A stretch of 64,000 bases of DNA from Solidesulfovibrio magneticus RS-1 (GTDB lineage Bacteria > Desulfobacterota > Desulfovibrionia > Desulfovibrionales > Desulfovibrionaceae). The notes below the pieces were generated by a model, which saw only the letters and a program-made list of their open reading frames with translations, was not told where the DNA came from and did not search any database. The stretch spans positions 806,001 to 870,000 of the forward strand of contig NC_012796.1 of the NCBI RefSeq assembly GCF_000010665.1, given 5' to 3'. The translations under genes were made by a program, and so were the position numbers. Shown here piece by piece: positions 23,635-34,812 of the stretch (positions are counted from its first letter, which is position 1; each line of letters opens with the position of its first letter).

Positions 23635-24423
23635 CTAGGGTCCGTCCTGGGAGCGTTCAGATGGACGCATGTCGGGGCTGGTGTAGAAGAACTCGATGCG
23701 CCGGTTGCGGGATTTGTTTTCGGCCGAGGTGGGCGGCACCAGCGGTTGGCTGTCGGCCAGCCCCACGGCGCGCAGGCGGGTGGAGGGGATGCCGGCTTTT
23801 TCGGACAGGTAGCGCACGGCGGCGGCGGCCCGGGCGGCCGAGAGTTCCCATTTGGAGGGGTAGGGGCCGGAGCCTTCGTCGTCGTCGGCGTGGCCGCGCA
23901 CGGTGAGGTTGATTTTGAAATCGCGCAGGATTTTGGCCACGCCGTCCATGATCTTGGCGGCGGCCGGGGTGATCTCGGCCGAACCGGGCTTGAACATGAC
24001 GGAGTTGTTGACCTGCATGAGAACGCCGGAGGAATCGTTGCTCACGCCCGAGTTGTTTTTGACGTTCTGGTCGGAGGTGATGAGTTCCTTGATGAGGATG
24101 GCGATTTCGTACTTGAGCTTGTTTTCCTGGGAGAGCTTGAATTCCGGGCTGCCCTTGATGGCGTCGGGGCTGATGAAGGTGGGCACCTTTTCGAGGTTCT
24201 GGGTCTTTTCCTTGGAGGGCACGTTTTTATCCTGGAAGACCAGGGAGAGTTCCTGCTTGGTCTGGGGCTTGAGGGAAACGACCAGCCACAGGAGCAGGAA
24301 AAAGGCCATCATGGCCGTCACGAAGTCGGCGTAGGCCACCTTCCAGGAGCCGCCGTGGTGGCCGCCGTGGTCTCCGTCGGACTCGCGGTAGATGATGACG
24401 GTTTTGCCGTCATTTTTTCCCAC
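23635..24423 (-). CDS. motB: Flagellar motor stator protein MotB
   Basis: A 262-residue protein with a short cytoplasmic N-terminus (HGG repeats), one membrane helix (~33-51) preceded by WKVAYADFVTAMMAFFLLLW. That segment contains the conserved Asp (AYADFVTAMMAFF) that carries protons or sodium through the stator. A plug region and a C-terminal OmpA-like peptidoglycan-binding domain follow (LTVRGHADDDE, LSAARAAAAVRYL, GLADSQPL, NRRIEFFY). MotA4B2 stators anchor to the wall and drive flagellar rotation. The gene overlaps motA by 14 bp, so the pair is coupled. Poly-His/Gly near the N-terminus is unusual but harmless. Confidence 0.93.
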   Translation of the reverse strand: MGKNDGKTVIIYRESDGDHGGHHGGSWKVAYADFVTAMMAFFLLLWLVVSLKPQTKQELSLVFQDKNVPSKEKTQNLEKVPTFISPDAIKGSPEFKLSQENKLKYEIAILIKELITSDQNVKNNSGVSNDSSGVLMQVNNSVMFKPGSAEITPAAAKIMDGVAKILRDFKINLTVRGHADDDEGSGPYPSKWELSAARAAAAVRYLSEKAGIPSTRLRAVGLADSQPLVPPTSAENKSRNRRIEFFYTSPDMRPSERSQDGP

Positions 24424-25264
24424 GAAGCGCCCCTTCCATGTCGTCCATGCTCGGCCGCACGTCCTCGGGGATGGCCCGGCGGCCCATTTCCACCGAGAGT
24501 AGCGGCGAGAAGCCGGAGTTGAAGGCGGCCAGCACTTCCTTGACCACGTGCAGCATGTGCTGCTGGGCCTTGGCCTGGTATTCCAGGTTGTTGGCCATGG
24601 GGCCGACGAAGCCGTAGCTCATGAGGATGCCCAGAAACGTGCCGACCAGGGCCGCGCCGATGCTGTGGCCGAGTACTTCGGGCGGCTCGTTGATCTTGCC
24701 CATGGTGAGCACGATGCCGAGCACGGCGGCCACGATGCCAAGGCCGGGCAGGGAGTCGGCCACCTTGGTGACGGCGCCCGGGGCGATCATGGCGTGGTGG
24801 TGCATGGTGGCGATGTCGGTGCGCATGAGGTCGTCGTAGCGGTGGGCGTCGATGCCTTCGGAGAGCAGGCACTTGATGTTGTCGCAGATGAAGTGGGCCA
24901 GCTGCTTGTTTTTGGCGATGGCCGGGTATTTGTTCAGCGTGGCGGACTGTTCGGGCTTGGAGACGTGGGGCTCCAGGGCGACGATGCCGTCGCGGCGGGC
25001 GATGTTGATGAGCTCGAACAGCAGGGTGAGCAGGTCCTGGTAGTCGCCGGCCGACGGTTCCTTGCCGGTAAACACGTGCATGACGTGTTTGAAGGTGCCT
25101 ATGGCGATGGACTTGGGCGAGGCGATGAAAAACGACCCCAGGGCCGCGCCGCCGATGATGAGCAGCTCGATGGGCTGCCACAGCACGCCCATATGGCCGC
25201 CTTCGAGCATAAATCCGCCGAAGACGCAGGCGATAACCACCACTATGCCGATAATCGCGAACAT
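24410..25264 (-). CDS. motA: Flagellar motor stator protein MotA
   Basis: A 284-residue inner-membrane protein with four membrane helices. Recognised by the N-terminal GIVVVIACVFGGFMLEGGH, the cytoplasmic loop YQDLLTLLFELINIARRDGIVALEPHV, and the pair PGLGIVAAVLGIVLTMG and ALVGTFLGILMSYGFVGPMAN with the conserved prolines and threonine of the ion path. RRAIPEDVRPSMDDME ends the protein. With MotB it forms the stator. A cytoplasmic Arg/Glu pair that contacts FliG should be in the loop. The start ATG 25264 lies 176 bp from the secA stop, so motAB probably has its own promoter. Confidence 0.93.
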   Translation of the reverse strand: MFAIIGIVVVIACVFGGFMLEGGHMGVLWQPIELLIIGGAALGSFFIASPKSIAIGTFKHVMHVFTGKEPSAGDYQDLLTLLFELINIARRDGIVALEPHVSKPEQSATLNKYPAIAKNKQLAHFICDNIKCLLSEGIDAHRYDDLMRTDIATMHHHAMIAPGAVTKVADSLPGLGIVAAVLGIVLTMGKINEPPEVLGHSIGAALVGTFLGILMSYGFVGPMANNLEYQAKAQQHMLHVVKEVLAAFNSGFSPLLSVEMGRRAIPEDVRPSMDDMEGALRGKK

Positions 25265-25374
25265 GGTTTACCGTCAGGGGCGTGCGCGGGCACGCCGATT
25301 CGTCGGCAGGCGGGGACGGCCCTGCCGGAGGTGTCTGGGAATGACGCCTGGGGCGTGGTTTCCCTTGGTGTAGA

Positions 25375-25432
25375 AAAAACCGGCCGGGCGGGCAAGGGGG
25401 GCGACCCGCCGCAGCGGCCCGCCCCCCTGGTT
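25375..25432 (-). terminator. Probable secA terminator
   Basis: Beyond the secA stop, the minus strand can pair GGGGGGCG with CGCCCCCC around an inner stem. CCGGCCGG and a T-run (25380-25375) follow. The structure is GC-rich and imperfect. Confidence 0.5.
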
Positions 25433-25440
25433 GCGACGCG

Positions 25441-27957
<2,517 letters not shown>

Positions 27958-28022
27958 GGCAGGGACTCCTTTATGGCTGCGGGGCGATGGGAAACGGCCC
28001 CGAAAAATGGTCGTGAAGGTTT

Positions 28023-29210
28023 TTAGCCGATGGTTTCCAGCCAGTGGCCGACTCCCACCCCGTCCGGGGCGGCGGCGCGCAGCTGGGTGACGCAGCCCGA
28101 GCAGCCGGTGACGATCTGCTCCCCGGGCTTGGGGGCATAGATCGCCAGGGCGTCACGCGCCACGGCTTCGGACAGGTCGGGATGGGTGAGCTTGGTCAGG
28201 CCCCCGAAACCGCAGCAGGGGGTTTCGTTTTCCCGGAAAACGAGGCGCTCGCCCATGATGCGGCGCAAAAGCGAAAGGTCCTGGTTGCCGCCGGCTCCGT
28301 GGCAGGGGCGGTGGTAGCGCACGGCCGGGGGCGCGGCTTGGCCGATCTCAAACGTGGTGTCGCCCAGCAGTTCGGCCAGGGAGACGAGGTTTTCGCACCA
28401 CGGCGTAAGTTCGTCCATGGCCAGTCCCAGGTCCTTGCGGGCATAGGCCCGCAGCCCGCAGCGGCAGGTGGCGCAGAAAACCACCATGAGCGGCCGGCCG
28501 GCCCGACGCCAGGCGTCGATATTCTGCTGCTGCATGGCGGCTTGGGCCTGGGGCGCGCCGGCGTGGCCCAGGGTGCAGCCGCAGCAGGTAAAGCCGGGAT
28601 CGGGCAGGACCTCGACGCCCAGGCCCTCCAGGAGCCGGGCGGCCTCGGCCTTCCAGCGCGGGTTGGCATGTTCGGCCACGCAGCCGGCGAAGATGACGGC
28701 CTTTTTGCCGGCCTGGCGCGTGTCGAAATTCTTGGGGAACAGCCAGGGGGCCGGGGCCTTGCCCGCGCCCAGGGCGGCCAGGGCGTCTCGGGCCCGGGAC
28801 ACGGCCGCGATGGGGATGTTGCCGGGCAGCAGTTTGCCCAGGGTCATGGCCAGGGGCCAGGCCAGTCCGGCCCGTTCGACCCACAGCTTCCACAGCATCC
28901 CGGCAAACCCGGGATGGGCGGCGCGGATTTCGGCCACCAGATCCGGGCCGCACAGCCCCAAGGGGCAGGCGTCCTCGCAGCGGCCGCAGGACAGGCAGGC
29001 GGTGGTCAGCATCTCGGCGGCCTTGGCCGACAGCTCGGCCCGGCCTTCGCCCAGGGCCTTGGCCAGGAAGAACTTGGCCCGCGGGGAAAGCTCCTCGCGG
29101 CCGGTGGCCGTAAAAAGCGGGCACACGGGCAGGCAGCGGCCGCACAGGATGCAGGTCGGGCGGCGGCCCTGGCCGTGGAGGCAGTGGACGGGGGAAAGTT
29201 CCGTGGACAC
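28023..29210 (-). CDS. Fe-S subunit of a lactate/glycolate-type dehydrogenase (GlcF/CCG family)
   Basis: A 395-residue protein. The N-terminal part holds two [4Fe-4S] ferredoxin sets, [12 protein letters not shown] (~20-31) and [12 protein letters not shown] (~72-83). Two cysteine-rich CCG domains follow, seen as [11 protein letters not shown]...[13 protein letters not shown] and [10 protein letters not shown]...[11 protein letters not shown], which bind a further cluster. Such subunits pass electrons from the FAD subunit encoded just upstream to quinone or another carrier. The GTG start at 29210 is 2 bp beyond the FAD gene's stop. The partner identity makes D-lactate or glycolate the likely substrate of the pair. 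In sulfate reducers lactate oxidation feeds sulfate reduction, so D-lactate is my preference (inference). Confidence 0.85.
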   Translation of the reverse strand: MSTELSPVHCLHGQGRRPTCILCGRCLPVCPLFTATGREELSPRAKFFLAKALGEGRAELSAKAAEMLTTACLSCGRCEDACPLGLCGPDLVAEIRAAHPGFAGMLWKLWVERAGLAWPLAMTLGKLLPGNIPIAAVSRARDALAALGAGKAPAPWLFPKNFDTRQAGKKAVIFAGCVAEHANPRWKAEAARLLEGLGVEVLPDPGFTCCGCTLGHAGAPQAQAAMQQQNIDAWRRAGRPLMVVFCATCRCGLRAYARKDLGLAMDELTPWCENLVSLAELLGDTTFEIGQAAPPAVRYHRPCHGAGGNQDLSLLRRIMGERLVFRENETPCCGFGGLTKLTHPDLSEAVARDALAIYAPKPGEQIVTGCSGCVTQLRAAAPDGVGVGHWLETIG

Positions 29211-29212
29211 GT

Positions 29213-30601
29213 CTAGTAGGCCTTGCCGGGGTTCATGATGCCGTAGGGGTCGAAGGCGGCCTTGATCCGAGCCATGAGCCCGCGCTCGATGGGGGAAAGC
29301 TGGCGGTCGAGGAAAGGCAGCTTGGACAGGCCCACGCCGTGCTCGCCCGACAGCGTGCCGCCCAGGGACAGGGCCAGGGACAGGATGCGTTCCCGGGCGG
29401 TCTGCGCCCTGGCGCGCTCGTCGGCATTGGCGGCGTCGTGCATGATGTTGACGTGGAGGTTGCCGTCGCCCACATGGCCGAACAGCAGAATCTTGAGGGA
29501 CAGTTCGTCGGCCACGGACCGGATACCGGCGGCGGCGGCCCGAAGCTGGCCGCGCGGCACGGTGACGTCGTCGCTGATCTTGTCCGGGGCGGCCTTGAAG
29601 GAGGCCGGGTTGAGCAGCCGGCGCGGCTCCCAGACGGCTTCCTCGTCTTCGGGGGTGGCGGCCCGGCGGCTCCAGACCGGCCCGGCCGGCCTGGTGGCGG
29701 CTTCGAGCAGGGCCAGATCGGCGGCCAGGGCCTCGGGGGAACCGTCCAGGCGGATGATAAGGGCCGCGCCGGCCGTTTCGGGCCAGGGCACGGGGCTGAT
29801 GGCGGCCACGGCGGCCATGGCCTCCCGGGCCATGAATTCCAGGGCGGTGGGCAGGATGCCGGCCCGAAACACGTCGCCGGCGGCGGTAAGCGCCGCGTCC
29901 ACGTTGGCAAAGGCCAGGGCCAGGGTGGCCGTGGCGGCAGGCAGGGGCAGGAGCTTGACCGTCAGCTCGGTGATGACCCCCAGCGTCCCCTCGGAGCCGC
30001 AAAAGAGGCGGACAAGGTCAAGGCCCACGACGTTTTTATGGGTGCGCCGGCCGCAGTGGACGACTTCGCCGCCGGGCAGCACGGCGGTGAGCCCCAGCAC
30101 GTGGTCGCGGGTGACGCCGTACTTGACGGCCCGCATGCCGCCGGCGCAGGTGGCCACGTTGCCGCCTATGGTGGAAAATTTCACGCTGGCCGGGTCCGGG
30201 GCGTAGAAGAGGCGCTTTTTGGCCGCCTCGGCCTGGAGATCGGCCGTGACCACGCCGGGTTCGACCACGGCCACGAAGTCGTCGGCGTCGATGTCCAGGA
30301 TGCGGGCAAGGCGCGCCGTGGAGACGACGACGCCGCCGGCCACCGGGGTGCAGTCGCCCACGGTGTTGGTGCCCCGGCCGCGCGGCAGCACGGGCAGGCG
30401 ATGCTCCTGGGCCAGGGCCAGAAGCGCCCGGACCTGTTCCAGGTTTTCGGGGCGCACCACGGCCGAGGGCAGGGCGTGGCGGCGCGAGGCGTCGACGCCG
30501 TAGACGAACATTTCTTCCGGGCTGAAAACGGCGGCGTCGCCGGGGAAGATGTTTTCCAGGGCGCGGCGGACGTCGGCGGGCAGGGTCGGGGTGGGGCTCA
30601 T
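29213..30601 (-). CDS. FAD-linked oxidase, D-lactate/glycolate dehydrogenase GlcD-like subunit
   Basis: A 462-residue flavoprotein of the vanillyl-alcohol oxidase fold. The FAD-binding part contains PVLPRGRGTNTVGDCTPV (~70-87), VVEPGVVTADLQ, DPASVKFSTIGGNVATCAGGM and YGVTRDHVLGL. The C-terminal cap carries ILLFGHVGDGNLHVNI with the His of the active site and SGEHGVGLSKLPFL. These residues are typical of GlcD/D-lactate dehydrogenases, which oxidise a 2-hydroxy acid to the 2-oxo acid. It is translated with the Fe-S subunit gene downstream. The secreted protein gene upstream (30606) ends 4 bp before this start, so the three form one transcript. Confidence 0.87.
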   Translation of the reverse strand: MSPTPTLPADVRRALENIFPGDAAVFSPEEMFVYGVDASRRHALPSAVVRPENLEQVRALLALAQEHRLPVLPRGRGTNTVGDCTPVAGGVVVSTARLARILDIDADDFVAVVEPGVVTADLQAEAAKKRLFYAPDPASVKFSTIGGNVATCAGGMRAVKYGVTRDHVLGLTAVLPGGEVVHCGRRTHKNVVGLDLVRLFCGSEGTLGVITELTVKLLPLPAATATLALAFANVDAALTAAGDVFRAGILPTALEFMAREAMAAVAAISPVPWPETAGAALIIRLDGSPEALAADLALLEAATRPAGPVWSRRAATPEDEEAVWEPRRLLNPASFKAAPDKISDDVTVPRGQLRAAAAGIRSVADELSLKILLFGHVGDGNLHVNIMHDAANADERARAQTARERILSLALSLGGTLSGEHGVGLSKLPFLDRQLSPIERGLMARIKAAFDPYGIMNPGKAY

Positions 30602-30605
30602 GGGA

Positions 30606-31115
30606 TCAGTCGGCCTCGGCGGTCCAGGTCATGGTGTCAACGAGACCGGCCGCGTCGAAGGTGAAGGAGACTTCGTTGTAGCCGCTTAAGTCCGAATAGC
30701 GCCAGACGTTGCCCTCGACTTCCTCGGGCTGCCCGAGGGCAATGGCCAGGCGTTCCCGGGGGATGCCCCGGCACACGCCCCGGGCGAAGCAGCCGGGCGC
30801 GGCGAAGATGCGAATCTGGTGGAAAAACTGCCGCTGGCCTTCTTCCATGCTGTACAGCGACACGACCAGCCCGTCGTAGGTGAGGGTGATGATTTCGTAG
30901 GGCGTGGCGTCGTAGGGATTGCTGAAGGGCACGGCCTGCCGTTCCCGGGGCGAGCCGAGCTTCTTGACGACGTCGGCTTCGGTTGGGCCGTAGAGGGCGG
31001 CGGTCTCGTCGAGAAACGCCTCCAGGCGTTCGTCGGCGTCGGCGGCGGCGCAGGGCTGGGCGGCCAGCAGGAGCATGGCCGTCAGCGTCAGGAAAAAATG
31101 GCGGAATCGACCCAT
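30606..31115 (-). CDS. Secreted/periplasmic protein of unknown function
   Basis: A 169-residue protein with a signal peptide (FFLTLTAMLLLAAQPCAAA, cleavage near residue 25). The mature domain repeats a two-fold pattern: VVKKLGSPRERQAVPFSNPYD...YEIITLTYDGLVVSLY and AIALGQPEEVEGNVWRYSD...NEVSFTFDAAGLVDTMTW. That pattern resembles small beta-rich lipoproteins of the BamE/SmpA-like or DUF4-type folds. I do not assign a name. ATG 31115 has AAGGA 9 nt upstream; a TTG one codon earlier is less likely. It ends 4 bp before the FAD oxidase gene, although no functional link is known. Confidence 0.68.
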   Translation of the reverse strand: MGRFRHFFLTLTAMLLLAAQPCAAADADERLEAFLDETAALYGPTEADVVKKLGSPRERQAVPFSNPYDATPYEIITLTYDGLVVSLYSMEEGQRQFFHQIRIFAAPGCFARGVCRGIPRERLAIALGQPEEVEGNVWRYSDLSGYNEVSFTFDAAGLVDTMTWTAEAD

Positions 31116-31160
31116 CAAAATGTTCCTTGCAGCGGTTTCGTCCGATCCGGCCTGGGCCGG

Positions 31161-31625
31161 TTAATGTCGCGCCAGCTCCCGGGCGGCGTCGCGGTCGAGG
31201 TCCCGGGACTTGAGGTCGTCGCGGCGGTCGAAGACCTTCTTGCCGCGCGCCAGGGCGATTTCGACCTTGGCCCGGCCGTTTTTGAAATACACCCGCACCG
31301 GGACCACGGTCAGCCCTTTTTGTTCCACCTTGACCCGCATGGCGTTTATTTCCGCCGCATGGAGCAGGAGTTTTCGCGGCCGCTCGGGTTCGTGGCCGGC
31401 GTAGCCGGCGTTTTCGTAGGGCGCGATGTGCACGCCGATCATAAACGCCTCGCCGTCCTGGAACTTCACGTAGCCGTCCTTGAAGCTGATGCGCCCCAGG
31501 CGAAGGGACTTCACCTCGGAACCCATGAGCACCAGGCCGGCCTCGTATTTTTCCAGGAATTCGTAGAGGTGGCGGGCTTTTTTATTGAGGGCGACAAGTT
31601 TTTCGCCCGATTCTTTCGCAGCCAT
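31161..31625 (-). CDS. smpB: SsrA-binding protein SmpB
   Basis: A 154-residue RNA-binding protein that delivers tmRNA to stalled ribosomes. The OB-fold markers are [20 protein letters not shown] (split), [28 protein letters not shown] and [12 protein letters not shown]. The C-terminal tail carries [24 protein letters not shown] in sections, followed by a basic region that enters the mRNA channel. The sequence is full length and conserved. No ssrA gene was seen nearby. Confidence 0.96.
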   Translation of the reverse strand: MAAKESGEKLVALNKKARHLYEFLEKYEAGLVLMGSEVKSLRLGRISFKDGYVKFQDGEAFMIGVHIAPYENAGYAGHEPERPRKLLLHAAEINAMRVKVEQKGLTVVPVRVYFKNGRAKVEIALARGKKVFDRRDDLKSRDLDRDAARELARH

Positions 31626-31739
31626 GGCGTCCTTTGGCAGGCAATGCCGCCGCCGTTTCGCGCCCGGACAGGTCCGGGCGTCGCATCACGGCCAGCCCTG
31701 CCGCGTCCGTGTCGTGTGTAGGCCGGGCGGCCGGAGCGG

Positions 31740-33521
31740 TCAATGGGCCGGGGATTCCTCCCGGTCAAGCAGGGAGGAATAGAACATCAGCTCGTCCGGG
31801 AACTGCCGGAAGATGGTTTCCTGGACCAGGGCGTTGGTCCGGGTCACGGACGGGCTTTCCAGAACCAATTTAAGCAGATTTTTGCAATCGTCCATGGTGG
31901 CCTGGCGAATGATCCGCTTGATGCCCGGTATGGCCTGGGGGGTCAAGCTGATGCAGTCGATCTGCATGCCCATGAGGATGGGCACGCAAAAGGGGTCGGA
32001 AGCCATTTCGCCGCACAGGCTCACTTCGATGCCGGCCTGGTGGGCGGCGTCGACCACGTGCTTGATGCTGCGCACCACGGCCGGATGCAGGGGCTGGTAC
32101 ATGTGGGACACGTACCGGTTGGTGCGGTCGATGCCCAGGGAATACTGGATGAGGTCATTGGTGCCGATGCTGAAGAAATCGACCTCCCGGGCCAGGATTT
32201 CGGCGATCATCACGGCCGAGGGCAGCTCCATCATGATGCCGACCGGCAGATCGGCGTTGAAGCGGTGGCCTTCCTGGCGCAGCTGGGCCCGGGCCTCGGC
32301 CAGCATGGCCTTGGCCTGCCGGATTTCCCGCAGCCCGGAGATCATGGGGAACATCACCGAAATGTTGCCGGCAACCGACGCCCGCAGCATGGCCCGCAGC
32401 TGGGTCATGAAGATGTCGCGGTGGTGCATGCACAGGCGGATGGCCCGCAGCCCCAGGGCCGGGTTGCGCTCGTCCAGGCTGCCCAGGGTGGAGACGAACT
32501 TGTCGGCCCCGGCGTCCAGGGTGCGAAGGGTCACCCGGCGCGGCGACATGATCGTGGCAAGGTCCAGGTATTCCTGGTAAAGTTCTTCTTCCGTGGGCAG
32601 CTTGGCCCGGTTCATGTAGGAGTATTCGGTGCGGTACAGCCCAATGCCCTCGCCGCCGTTGTTGACCACGGTGGGCACTTCCTCAAGCATCTCGATGTTG
32701 GCTTTGACCTTGAGCCGGTAGCCGTCGATGGTTTCGCCGGGCAGGTGGCAGCCGCGCATGATGCCGGCCTGGTAGGCCTCGAACTGGTACTTGAGGTCGG
32801 AGAGCCGGGCCAGCTCCTCCTCGGCCGGGGACAGCACCACCACGCCGCGCAGTCCGTCCACCACCACGAGGTCGCCGTCGCGCACCTCGCGTTCGAGTTC
32901 GGTGACGCCGACCACGGCCGGGATGCCAAGCGTCCGGGCCAGGATGCCGGTGTGGGAGGTCTTGCCGCCCTGGACCGTGACCAGGGCCATGATCTTGTCG
33001 GTCTCCAGCGACGCCGTGTCGGCCGGGGAGACGTCGTGGGCCATGAGCACCACCCGGCTCTCGATGGCCCGTATCTCGGCGGTCTGGCCGGCGAGCCTAG
33101 CCTGGACGCGGCCCGAGACGGTGCGCACGTCCTGGATGCGGTCGCGGAAATACTGGTCGTCCAGGGCCTCGAAGGCCTTTTCCAGATCGGCCACGGCCTT
33201 GTCCAGGGCCCATTCGGCGTTGATGCCCAGGGTCTGGATGTAGCGTTTGGCGACTCCCGAAAGTTTGGGGTCTTTCAGGATCATGAGGTGGGAGTCGATA
33301 ATGAGCGCATGTTCGCGCAGGTCGGCCGGGATGCGCTCCCGAGCCTGTTCGATTTCCTGGGCGAACTGCTCGATGGCGCGATCCAGGCGGACCATTTCCG
33401 GCCCGACCAGGGCTTCGGGCAGGGTCTGGCGGGGCAGGGGGCCGGCCCCGGAGCGGTTTAAGAAAAAGGCCCGTCCGATGGAGATGCCGGCCGAGACGGG
33501 GATGCCTTTGAGGGTTGCCAT
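31740..33521 (-). CDS. ptsI: PTS enzyme I, phosphoenolpyruvate-protein phosphotransferase
   Basis: A 593-residue cytosolic enzyme that takes phosphate from PEP and passes it to HPr. The N-terminal HPr-interacting part precedes the phosphohistidine motif GGKTSHTGILARTLGIPAVVG, with H190 as phosphorylated residue. The PEP-binding TIM barrel shows RTEYSYMNR, TLRTLDAGADKF, NPALGLRAIR, FFSIGTNDLIQY and SLCGEMASDP with the active-site Cys. Everything needed for activity is present. It is the last gene of the HPr-ptsI group; an intercistronic hairpin separates it from HPr. Confidence 0.95.
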   Translation of the reverse strand: MATLKGIPVSAGISIGRAFFLNRSGAGPLPRQTLPEALVGPEMVRLDRAIEQFAQEIEQARERIPADLREHALIIDSHLMILKDPKLSGVAKRYIQTLGINAEWALDKAVADLEKAFEALDDQYFRDRIQDVRTVSGRVQARLAGQTAEIRAIESRVVLMAHDVSPADTASLETDKIMALVTVQGGKTSHTGILARTLGIPAVVGVTELEREVRDGDLVVVDGLRGVVVLSPAEEELARLSDLKYQFEAYQAGIMRGCHLPGETIDGYRLKVKANIEMLEEVPTVVNNGGEGIGLYRTEYSYMNRAKLPTEEELYQEYLDLATIMSPRRVTLRTLDAGADKFVSTLGSLDERNPALGLRAIRLCMHHRDIFMTQLRAMLRASVAGNISVMFPMISGLREIRQAKAMLAEARAQLRQEGHRFNADLPVGIMMELPSAVMIAEILAREVDFFSIGTNDLIQYSLGIDRTNRYVSHMYQPLHPAVVRSIKHVVDAAHQAGIEVSLCGEMASDPFCVPILMGMQIDCISLTPQAIPGIKRIIRQATMDDCKNLLKLVLESPSVTRTNALVQETIFRQFPDELMFYSSLLDREESPAH

Positions 33522-33577
33522 GTCGGGCTGGTCCTTGGCGCGGCGGCGATCCGCGGCGCGGCGGGGTTGGGGGTTTT

Positions 33578-33598
33578 CCGGTCCCTGTTACGGACCGG
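33578..33598 (-). promoter_or_regulatory. Intercistronic hairpin between HPr and ptsI genes
   Basis: A perfect 7-bp stem (CCGGTCC/GGACCGG) with a 7-nt loop lies 9 bp after the HPr stop and 57 bp before the ptsI start. Without a U-tract it is more likely an RNA-processing or stability element that lets HPr exceed EI than a terminator. Confidence 0.5.
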
Positions 33599-33606
33599 TC
33601 GCGGCG

Positions 33607-33933
33607 TCAGCGGAAGCGGTTGCGGAAAAGTTCGCCCAGGCGCCCAAGGGCCAGGGCGGCGTCGGGGCCGACGGCGCGCAGTTCCAGTTCGCAGCCCTGG
33701 CCGGCGGCCATGGTGAGGATATCGAGAATGCTCTTGGCGTCCACGGCTGCGCCGCCGTCCTGACGCACCTGGATGTCGCAGTCGTATTTCTGGGCTTCCT
33801 GGGCCAGCTTGGCGGCCGGGCGGGCGTGCAGGCCCTGTTCGTTGGCCACGCGCACGCGCAGCACGAAACCGTCGGCTTCGGCCAGGATGTCGTCGGCCCC
33901 GGACAAGGGGGCGGCAAGGGTCGGCTCGGTCAT
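33607..33933 (-). CDS. ptsH: PTS phosphocarrier protein HPr
   Basis: A 108-residue HPr with the phosphorylation motif GLHARPAAK, H36 receiving phosphate from enzyme I. The regulatory serine region is VDAKSILDILTMAAGQG with S68 in the place of Ser46, so HPr kinase control is possible. It carries about 20 extra residues at the N-terminus compared with the usual 85-88; no second start with a better site is seen, so the extension may be real. It lies between the EIID gene (67 bp upstream) and ptsI. Confidence 0.92.
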   Translation of the reverse strand: MTEPTLAAPLSGADDILAEADGFVLRVRVANEQGLHARPAAKLAQEAQKYDCDIQVRQDGGAAVDAKSILDILTMAAGQGCELELRAVGPDAALALGRLGELFRNRFR

Positions 33934-34000
33934 CGTCCACCGTCGTTTCGGCCGCCTGCGGGGCGGCGGGCCAGGCGCGGGCCTGGCGGTTATGCCGGCG

Positions 34001-34810
34001 CTAGGCCGGCCACATGGAGCGGGCCAGCACCCAGCCGGCGGCCAGGGCCAAAAGCGCCGCTTCCCGGGACACCGACGGCCGCGTGGCGGCCCAGGCGGCC
34101 AGGATGCCGATGAGCGCCGCGTCGGCCAAGGGCGAGCCGGTCTCGCCCCGGGGCCGGGCCAGCACCCAGAAAAGCGACAACAGCACGGCGTTGGCCACCT
34201 TGACCCGTCGGCCCAGGTTGACCAGATCCCAGCGCTTGAGGCGGCGCAGCACCTGGAAGCCCTCGCGGTAGCCGGCGCGAAAGGTCAGCGCCTTGAAGGC
34301 CTGGACAGTCAGGAACAGGACGGCGGTGAGGCCGGCCAAGAGTCCGTAACGCCCGTCGGCGGCCAGGCAGGCGGCCGAAAGCCCCCAAAGACCCATGACG
34401 CTGGCCGAAAAAAACGTGTCGCCTATGGCGGAGAGGGTGAATGCCGTCGTGGTCTTGACGTTGTCAAGCATTTCCGCCGGCACAAGGCCCTGGGCGATCT
34501 TCTCCTCCAGGGACAAGAAAAGCCCCACGAGCAAGGGGGTCCAGAAAAAGTGCGTGTTGTAGAGCTTGAGGTAGCGCTCGAACACGGCGTCGCGCTGGGC
34601 CGGGTCGGGATAGAGCCGGGCCAGTCCCGGTTCCATGGCGTAAGCCAGCCCCACGTGCTGCAGGCCGCGCGTGTTGAACGCCGCGCCGATCAGGTAGCAG
34701 CGCAGAAAGCAGCTGACAAGCGTGCGCGCGCGCAATTCTCCGCCAGGCGTCCCCAACCGCGCCTCCCTGCCGTGCCGGCCAGCCCCAGGCTCGCCTGTAT
34801 TTTCCTTCAA
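34001..34810 (-). CDS. PTS mannose-family EIID component
   Basis: A 269-residue membrane protein of the mannose/fructose/sorbose EIID family. Recognised by F-RCYLIGAAFNTRGLQHVGLAYAMEP (in pieces), the NTHFFWTPLLVGLFLSLEE motif, VKTTTAFTLSAIGDTFF, and C-terminal membrane helices. EIID works with EIIC to move the sugar while EIIA/EIIB phosphorylate it. The start is a TTG at 34810 right after the upstream stop, and a TTG 25 codons in is an alternative; the N-terminus is therefore unsure. No EIIA, EIIB or EIIC gene lies in the window; the gene upstream is a glycosyltransferase-like gene. It could be a relic or regulate rather than transport. Confidence 0.85.
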   Translation of the reverse strand: MKENTGEPGAGRHGREARLGTPGGELRARTLVSCFLRCYLIGAAFNTRGLQHVGLAYAMEPGLARLYPDPAQRDAVFERYLKLYNTHFFWTPLLVGLFLSLEEKIAQGLVPAEMLDNVKTTTAFTLSAIGDTFFSASVMGLWGLSAACLAADGRYGLLAGLTAVLFLTVQAFKALTFRAGYREGFQVLRRLKRWDLVNLGRRVKVANAVLLSLFWVLARPRGETGSPLADAALIGILAAWAATRPSVSREAALLALAAGWVLARSMWPA

Positions 34811-34812
34811 CC

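Noticed and set aside
31743-33461. A 572-codon plus-strand frame opposite ptsI
   Set aside because: Composition is that of an antisense shadow; ptsI is fully supported on the minus strand.
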